Shown piece by piece: positions 58,229 through 64,000 of a stretch of DNA of 64,000 nucleotides (its first letter is position 1; each line of letters begins with the position of its first letter). Below the pieces are notes generated by a model. It did no database searches. It was given only the letters and a program-made list of their open reading frames with translations, and had not been told where the DNA came from. Source of the DNA: Pyrenula massariospora (taxonomy: Eukaryota; Ascomycota; Eurotiomycetes; Pyrenulales; Pyrenulaceae); assembly GCA_021030905.1 (NCBI GenBank), contig JAGFMI010000002.1, positions 2,542,001 through 2,606,000 on the forward strand. The letters are read 5' to 3'. The translations under genes were made by a program, and so were the position numbers.

Positions 58229-59281
58229 TTAGACCTTCATCGGCAAACCACCCTCGGCCTCTTTCTCCCACCTCTCCACCCCACCGCCGGTCAACCACCC
58301 ATCCAATCCCTTAGTAAGCACATATAGCATCTCACACCTCCTCACATCGACCCCCAATCTTCTGCCTTCCCTAACCACATTCCCTATAATCGCCTCCACC
58401 TCTAGTCCCCGTCCCATCCTTACATCCGTCAACATACTCGGCTCAATCCCATTGCCCTTCTCCACCCTCCCCTTTGCCCTTTCTAACTGCTCGTCAACCT
58501 CTTCCTCCTTCAACACCCCCTCCTTTCCCTGCGCCTTAAACCACGCGTTCCCAACGTGGACCACTTCCAACATCGTCTCCCTCACCGCCCCAAACGCAAA
58601 ATCCGGACACGTCATCAAAACCCCCGAATCTGTCTGCCGCGAGAGCGCACAACTCGTATTCCACGCCGCATTCACCCCAACCTTGACCCACCGCTGCACC
58701 TGCACATCCTCGTACAATTTAATCACACCCCCACCCTCGCCAAACAGCTCCGCAAACCTCCCCGCCGCCCTCTTCGCCGCACTCTCCGCCGGCAGATCCG
58801 CCGGGTACGTGCCCAGCTCTAGCCTCTGCAGCGGACCCATCGAGATCGTCCCCGGCGAAACCTGCGTGACCGGCAAATACACCACGCCCGAGAGAATCGG
58901 ATTGCGCGGAAACGCCTTCCGCCACTCCTCCTCGATCAAAATCCCATTCTGACACAGCACGATCCCCGCCCCCTCCCCACTCCTCTCCACCACGCCCCTC
59001 AGCAACTCCACCCCCTCCCCGCCCGGAAGCGCCTTGCTGCACACCACGACAAAGTCGTACACGGCGTCCGCGGGTGCGTCGCCGGGGCGCCGCACGACGT
59101 GCGCGGGCCGGAAGCGGATGTCGCGGCCGAAGAGGGCGGAGTGGATGGTGAAGCCGTGCGCGGCGACGTGGGCGAAGTTGGAGCGGCAGACGGTTGTGAC
59201 GGTGGCGCCGGCGCGGGTCAGGAGGTAGGCGTAGATGGTGCCGACGCCGCCGGCGCCGTGGAGGAGGATGTTGGGGGGCAT
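58229..59281 (-). CDS. 2-dehydropantoate 2-reductase (ketopantoate reductase) family
   Basis: Reduces ketopantoate to pantoate with NADPH in pantothenate (CoA) synthesis. A single exon of 350 residues, ATG start. The Rossmann motif GAGGVGTIYAYLL is at about residues 8-20 and the arginine of TVCRSN is likely to bind the NADP phosphate. CQNGILIEEEW follows, and the second domain has KVGVNAAWNTSCAL, which includes the catalytic Lys and Asn. EAIIGNVVREGRRLGVD matches the family C-terminal helix. Fungi often have several paralogues, some not acting on ketopantoate, so substrate is by family. The gene is GC-rich with strongly biased codons, unlike its AT-richer flanks. Confidence 0.83.
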   Translation of the reverse strand: MPPNILLHGAGGVGTIYAYLLTRAGATVTTVCRSNFAHVAAHGFTIHSALFGRDIRFRPAHVVRRPGDAPADAVYDFVVVCSKALPGGEGVELLRGVVERSGEGAGIVLCQNGILIEEEWRKAFPRNPILSGVVYLPVTQVSPGTISMGPLQRLELGTYPADLPAESAAKRAAGRFAELFGEGGGVIKLYEDVQVQRWVKVGVNAAWNTSCALSRQTDSGVLMTCPDFAFGAVRETMLEVVHVGNAWFKAQGKEGVLKEEEVDEQLERAKGRVEKGNGIEPSMLTDVRMGRGLEVEAIIGNVVREGRRLGVDVRRCEMLYVLTKGLDGWLTGGGVERWEKEAEGGLPMKV

Positions 59282-59998
59282 TGTTGATGGGGACTAGGTT
59301 CAGTGGGTAGCCTGGACTGCGGGCGTGAAGAATGGGGGGGAAGGGTTTGTGGAGGGTTTATACATTAATTTACTATGGTTGAAATAGGAAATATGTTCTT
59401 GAACTTCTCGTTATCATGATCTGCACGATACATTAATAATCCGTATTAAAGGTTTGCACAAGTAGGACAGAGAATGACGAGACCGGGCACATAGCCAATT
59501 GGGGAAGGTAATACACGCCGCTTACTTCGGCTCAAGATTTTCTTCTTCGCAGGACAAAGCTAACGGTGAGTGTGAAAATCTACCTTCGTTGCCACAAGTG
59601 GTTTACGCTCAAGCTTGTTCACTTCGTGTTCTACATTGCAAAGCATTTATTGATATAGGTTATTGTGGATGTAGCCACAAGATGAGTTTAGCAAGGTCAA
59701 ATGCACGCACTTCATGTTGCACATGAAGGCTAGAAAGGATTCTTCCTGAGGAGAAAAGGTCAAAGGTCCGCAGCAGGGAATGCAAGCCCTCAAACTTTCC
59801 CATGCCTCAGAATCAATACTAAAGCCCAATTCCAACCGTATTATAGAAACTTTTGAGTTCAGGCTTTTTGCTTTAGCGAAATTATCGCTGTCGTCTCTTT
59901 GTTGAGAACACCATTACCGAACGCCTGAGACGCCGTTCCCATGTGCTGAAAATTTCTAGACAACTAGTCACCTATCACGCAACCTTTCATGTCTTGAC
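59282..59998. other. intergenic region with a hairpin
   Basis: AT-rich. An inverted repeat CTTCATGT (59710-59717), loop TGC, ACATGAAG (59721-59728) could form an 8-bp stem. No gene recognised. Confidence 0.5.
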
Positions 59999-62192
59999 TT
60001 AACGCCCACAACGCTGCTTCATCAAAGCCCGGCGCTCTTTTTCCTTTTCTACATGATCATTAGTCTTTTAAACATGTGGCTATATTCACTGGCCATCTCA
60101 CCTGGATCGTAAAGCAAAAATTCGTGAAGAGCTGATCCACCTGGCACCATAGGCAGGACTGGTACTTTCTGGTCGGTCATGACTTCAAGAAGCTGTTCAT
60201 CACATTAGCAGCTGTCGAATATGGGTGAAAACGCGGGCATACCGCAGGACCCTCTCCGCTTCCCTCAATCAGCCATTTCAAGCTCTCTTCCACGTCCACC
60301 GGTTTGAGACACCTTCGAGCCGGAACGCCCATCGCCTCCGCTACCTTTACAAAATCTGGATTCTTTTGATGCGTATGGGCATATCTGTCCTCATAGAACA
60401 GGTTCTGCCATTGAGTCACCATCCCTTGCTCCTCGTTGTTCAGAATAAGGACTTTCACCCCAATATCGAACTGATGAGCCGTGCTGAGCTCCGTAAGAGT
60501 CATATTGAACGACGCATCTCCATCGATATCGATCACGAGGGCGTCCGGCCGAGCGACCTTGGCTCCAATCGACGCTGGTAGGCCGTAGCCCATCGTCCCT
60601 AGCCCCCCCGAAGTGACCATTGTTCGAGGGTACCTCCATCTGAATTGCTGCGCGGCCATCATCTGATGTGAGCCCACACCTGTTGTGATAATGGTCCGCT
60701 CTTTCATGTGAGCCGTGAGGTCACTGAGCTTTTCGATGAGCTGCTGTGGCTTGATCAGGCTGTCCTGAGTCTCATGCTCATAAAGTGACAGCGGAAACCG
60801 TGCCTTCCAGTCGTTGATCTGAGCAAACCATTCAGGCCGATCTTTTACGGTGTTGATTTGTGGCAGCAATTGCGCTAGATTCGCCGAGACATCTCCTTCA
60901 ATCGCTTCCGTTGCTTGCACCACTTTGTTGATATTCTTAGGCATGATCTCGAAATGAACGATCCCCCCTCTGCCCTCTGCCGCCGCTGCCTTTGCTTGCG
61001 GCGCAAATTTCGCAATATTGCCCGTCACACGGTCATCGAAACGTGCTCCAAGCGCAATGATCAAATCTGCCTCCTGCATAGCCATATTCGCGTATGCTGA
61101 ACCATGCATACCCAGCATGTGGAGGGCTTTGGGATCCAGCTCGTCGAACCCACCCAGGCCATGCAAAGTCGTTGTCACAGGAATGTTCGCTTTGTCAGAA
61201 AGCTCCTTGAGCAGTTTCGGTCCTTCTGAGTTGCCAAGAACACCATGGCCGGCGAACACAACCGGCTTCTTGGCAATATTGACTAGATTTGCGACACGGC
61301 TGATGGCACCACTGAGCTGTTGCCGAGAAATCTCTCGAGCCACCAGAGTCGCAGCTGAAGGGTGCGATGGGAGGGTCGAGTGCATTGGGATGGGTTTTCG
61401 AAGGATCCCGGCGGTCACATCTTTTGGGAGATCGACCAAGACAGGGCCAGGTCGACCACTCGTAGCAATCTCAAAAGCTTCCTTTATCCGTTTCGGCATT
61501 TCAGCCACATTCTTGACCATGACATTCCATTTTGTGCAGGCTCTTGAAATCCCGACGACATCAGCTTCCTGGAAAGCGTCTGTTCCAATTGCTGTGGTGG
61601 GCACTTGACCACAAAAGACGACCATAGGGCAGCCGTCTGAGAGCGCGTCTTGCATCGGGGTGATGACGTTGGTTGCGCCGGGGCCCGAAGTCACGAGGAC
61701 GACCCCAGGTTTTCCAGACGCTCTTGCGTAGCCCTCAGCCATGTGTCCAGCGCCCTGTTCGTGTTTTGGCAAGATGAAATCGAAATGTTTTGAGTTGTAG
61801 ATGGCGTCAAAAACTGGCAGAATTGCGCCTCCAGGATACCCGAAGACATGCTTGACGCCTTGCCGTATCATCATCTCATGGAAGATCTCTCCACCACTGA
61901 GGCCGATGAACGAATCGTCCATCTCTGGCATCTGCCGACCGACCAACGGGGAGACATCATTCCTCCGCACATCTTGATTGAAGGCGGGGCTTGGAATCGG
62001 TCTTGTCTGAGGAGCCGGCGCAGCCGCAGTCGCCTGGCTTCTTTTAGCAGCCTCTGGCGTGGACCTCGCTTGTGTTCTTCGATACGGCGAAAGAGCTGCA
62101 GACACTGGGGAGGAGGAGAAAGGCTGCGACTGCGACGATTTTGTCGCAGGAATGGACCGCAGGGCGCTCTTTGATTGCCGTAGAGTATGCAT
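59999..62192 (-). CDS. ILV2: acetolactate synthase catalytic subunit (mitochondrial)
   Basis: Condenses pyruvate (or pyruvate plus 2-oxobutyrate) in valine, leucine and isoleucine synthesis, using ThDP, FAD and Mg. Exons 62192-60243, 60192-60102 and 60048-59999 (introns 50 and 53 bp) give 696 residues, like yeast Ilv2. The start ATG 62192 opens a basic presequence (MHTLRQSKSALRS) for mitochondria; the frame is open further upstream but only from TTG. Domain text includes VFGYPGGAILPVFDAI, the ThDP glutamate area PKHEQGAGHMAEGYARASG, and GARFDDRVTGNI (FAD). GDASFNMTLTEL plus NNEEQGMVTQWQ binds ThDP/Mg. The splices restore EGPA-LLEVMTDQKVPVLPMVPGG and LYDP-EKEKERR. Divergent from the galactokinase gene. 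Confidence 0.93.
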
Positions 62193-62765
62193 GGTGATAG
62201 TGAAGACCCAAACCCCACCAAAAGGAGTGACTGGAGGCGTTGTGGACTGAAGAGGGACCAGCTTGGAAATTTGGGAATTATGAGTCGACCACTCCACCGC
62301 CAATTGTCAAGGCGCACCAACAGGGCGTGAGGGCCGAGATCGGCTTGCCAAGTTTGTGGGGTATGAAGCTATTCCTTTTTAGGTAGAGTATCACGTGACA
62401 CAGCCCAACGAAGTCACACAAAGTCACTGAAGTCTTGGCGGACGATGATGTCGTGCAGGGCGGCGCTTCCCCGGCCAGATGCGGAAAGAAAGAATCAAAT
62501 TTAATAGCCTGGAAGGAAGGCGTCCATCTCTCTATTTGTATTGCTGAGCTTTTCTTTGTAGTGATCGTTTTAATTTTTGGAGTTTAATCTTGTCTTGCCA
62601 TCACACATCCCACTTGCGTGACCTAGGATCTCCGATGCCATTAGCTTAGCTTTCTGGATCGCCGGCATCGTTCCAAACCAAATGGCCTTTGTCTTGAGCT
62701 TCGGAGTCAGCTGTCCTACATGAGCTTACATCTCTACCTACACTAAGCTTGCGCCCGTTTTCAAG
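62193..62765. promoter_or_regulatory. divergent promoter ILV2 / galactokinase
   Basis: A 573-bp region. TCACGTGA at 62391-62398 holds the E-box CACGTG (Cbf1/bHLH type). TGAGTC at 62281-62286, 89 bp upstream of the ILV2 ATG, is one base short of a full Gcn4/CpcA TGASTCA site. AAGTCAC/GAAGTC repeats run at about 62412-62434. Assignments to factors are by motif only. Confidence 0.4.
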
Positions 62766-64000
62766 ATGGACAAAGAAGTAGTCCCTTCCACGACCAATCT
62801 CGCCGACATCTACTCAGACCCGCTCACGCCCTCAGAACTTTCTAATGAACACAAGGAACGCTTCTCAAACCTTGTCAAGTCATTCACGTCCAAATATGGG
62901 TCCAAGCCAGACTTTGTCGCACGAAGTCCCGGCCGAGTCAACATCATTGGCGAGCACATTGACTATTCCCTGTACAATGTCCTTCCCATGGCTGTATTGG
63001 CAGACACTCTCGTAGCGGTCAAGACCACTCAAACCCAATCAGACCAAACAGCCACCCTCAAAATATCAAACTTGAACTCCGCCAAATACGCCAGCCGGGA
63101 ATTTTCCGTCCCTCCATCGGGCGAAGTCGAGATTGACGCCGCACAACACGAGTGGACCAACTACTTCAAAGCGGGCCTTCGGGGCGCCGTCTCCGTGATG
63201 CAGGAGCACAAAGAACCTTTCACCATCCCTTCGATGTCCATCATGATAGACGGCAACGTCCCCACAGGCAACGGCCTCTCCTCCAGTGCAGCCTTAGTCT
63301 GTTCCTCCGCCCTTGCCACGCTCCGCGCCTGCAACCACACTCCTACCAAATCCTCCCTCTTGGAGACCGCCATTGTCTCTGAGCGTGCCGTCGGTGTCTT
63401 CTCGGGGGGCATGGACCAAGCCGCCTCCATCTTCTCACGTAAAGGCTACCTCCTCTACTGCGCCTTCTACCCCTCCTTCTCCGCCGAGCACGTCCCCATG
63501 CCCCCTTCCCATCCCGAGGCCACCTTTCTCGTCGCCCAATCCTTCATCACATCCGACAAACAAACGACCGCCCCACGCTGCTACAACCTCCGCGTCGTGG
63601 AATGCACTCTCGCAGCGGTCGTCCTCGCCAAGCAACACGACGTCGTCCTCAACCCAGACCACTCCTCCCTCAACTTCAGCCTCCGCTCCTTCCAACAAGA
63701 ATGGTCCAAGAAATCCGGCAAAGAACACGACGACCCAGCCGAACAACTCGACCTCATGCTCAGCCTGGTCAACCAAACCATCCCCAACGACGCCGGCTAC
63801 ACCCGCGAAGCCATCTCCTCCCTCCTCGGCATCTCCGTCGACACGCTAACCCAAACTTACCTCTCCAAATTCCCCGTCGACGCCTCCGTCTTCCACCTCC
63901 GCCGCCGCGCCCTGCACGTCTTCACTGAAGCCCGGCGCGTCCTCGCCTTCCGCGCGATCCTCTCCGATGCCGCTTCCCTCACTGAGTCTCACCTCCGCGA
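62766..64000 (+). CDS. GAL1: galactokinase (GHMP kinase), 3' end beyond window
   Basis: Phosphorylates galactose at C1 in the Leloir pathway. The frame is open from ATG 62766 to the right edge, 411 codons, with no stop, so it is truncated by the window. The galactokinase signature GRVNIIGEHIDYS is at about residue 60, and the GHMP ATP-binding motif PTGNGLSSSAALV at about 168-180. ERAVGVFSGGMDQAAS contains the conserved GGMDQ. A late stretch DAGYTREAISSLLGIS and VFHLRRRALHVFTEARRV matches fungal galactokinases; the final helical part is missing. Codon use grows more C-rich after about 63300. No intron seen. Confidence 0.92.
   Translation, partial: MDKEVVPSTTNLADIYSDPLTPSELSNEHKERFSNLVKSFTSKYGSKPDFVARSPGRVNIIGEHIDYSLYNVLPMAVLADTLVAVKTTQTQSDQTATLKISNLNSAKYASREFSVPPSGEVEIDAAQHEWTNYFKAGLRGAVSVMQEHKEPFTIPSMSIMIDGNVPTGNGLSSSAALVCSSALATLRACNHTPTKSSLLETAIVSERAVGVFSGGMDQAASIFSRKGYLLYCAFYPSFSAEHVPMPPSHPEATFLVAQSFITSDKQTTAPRCYNLRVVECTLAAVVLAKQHDVVLNPDHSSLNFSLRSFQQEWSKKSGKEHDDPAEQLDLMLSLVNQTIPNDAGYTREAISSLLGISVDTLTQTYLSKFPVDASVFHLRRRALHVFTEARRVLAFRAILSDAASLTESHLR

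Overview
The window reads as nuclear DNA of a filamentous ascomycete (Pezizomycotina). Protein-coding genes sit on both strands with short introns of about 45-85 bp, mostly GT-AG with CTAAC/CTGAC-like branch points. The gene content is typical of the group: a HET-domain gene, a fungal rhodopsin-domain (Pth11-like) membrane protein, an HMT1-type vacuolar ABC transporter, a SurE/TTL (Pby1-like) protein, a DASH subunit, and intact housekeeping genes. I cannot place it below subphylum. No tRNA, rRNA, CRISPR array or intact transposon was found.

Layout, left to right. 1-7.4 kb: decayed sequence, an arylsulfatase-like gene (+) and a convergent alpha/beta hydrolase with a long disordered tail (-). 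7.4-15.6 kb: accessory, gene-poor DNA with a broken HET gene that carries an antisense Cys-rich ORF, plus a small membrane protein. 15.6-28.4 kb: a dense housekeeping block with seipin, NOT1 (scaffold of CCR4-NOT), DASH subunit Duo1 and an uncharacterised SP/TP-rich basic protein. 28.4-42.8 kb: a WD40 protein, a rhodopsin-domain protein, a COG2907-type flavoprotein and a small conserved membrane protein. These are separated by long gene-poor stretches that hold a hot-dog thioesterase pseudogene and a cytochrome P450 pseudogene. 42.8-48.8 kb: HMT1-like ABC transporter, an F-box/Cys-cluster gene with an adjacent relic of a second copy, and a short tandem repeat. 48.8-59.3 kb: Pby1-like SurE-TTL gene, RS-rich protein, trans-aconitate methyltransferase-like gene, the divergent pair RNase H2 subunit B / MCM10, and a ketopantoate reductase. 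59.3-64 kb: acetolactate synthase (ILV2) divergent from a galactokinase that runs off the right edge.

Functional links. RNase H2-B and MCM10 are both replication-linked and share a 236-bp divergent promoter with two ACGCGT boxes 11 bp apart. This is the clearest regulatory signal seen. Duo1 and its divergent neighbour share an intergenic region with a tandem CGACGCGC octamer. Ketopantoate reductase and acetolactate synthase belong to the linked pantothenate and branched-chain amino-acid pathways and are about 0.7 kb apart.

Limits. Splice sites were placed by eye using reading-frame continuity and family resemblance; the summed exon lengths are divisible by three for the spliced models. Starts of MCM10, the small membrane protein at 11.9-12.7 kb and the methyltransferase are the least certain. 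No clearly novel multi-gene system was found. The oddest loci are the HET gene with the antisense Cys-rich ORF and the SP/TP-rich protein next to DUO1.
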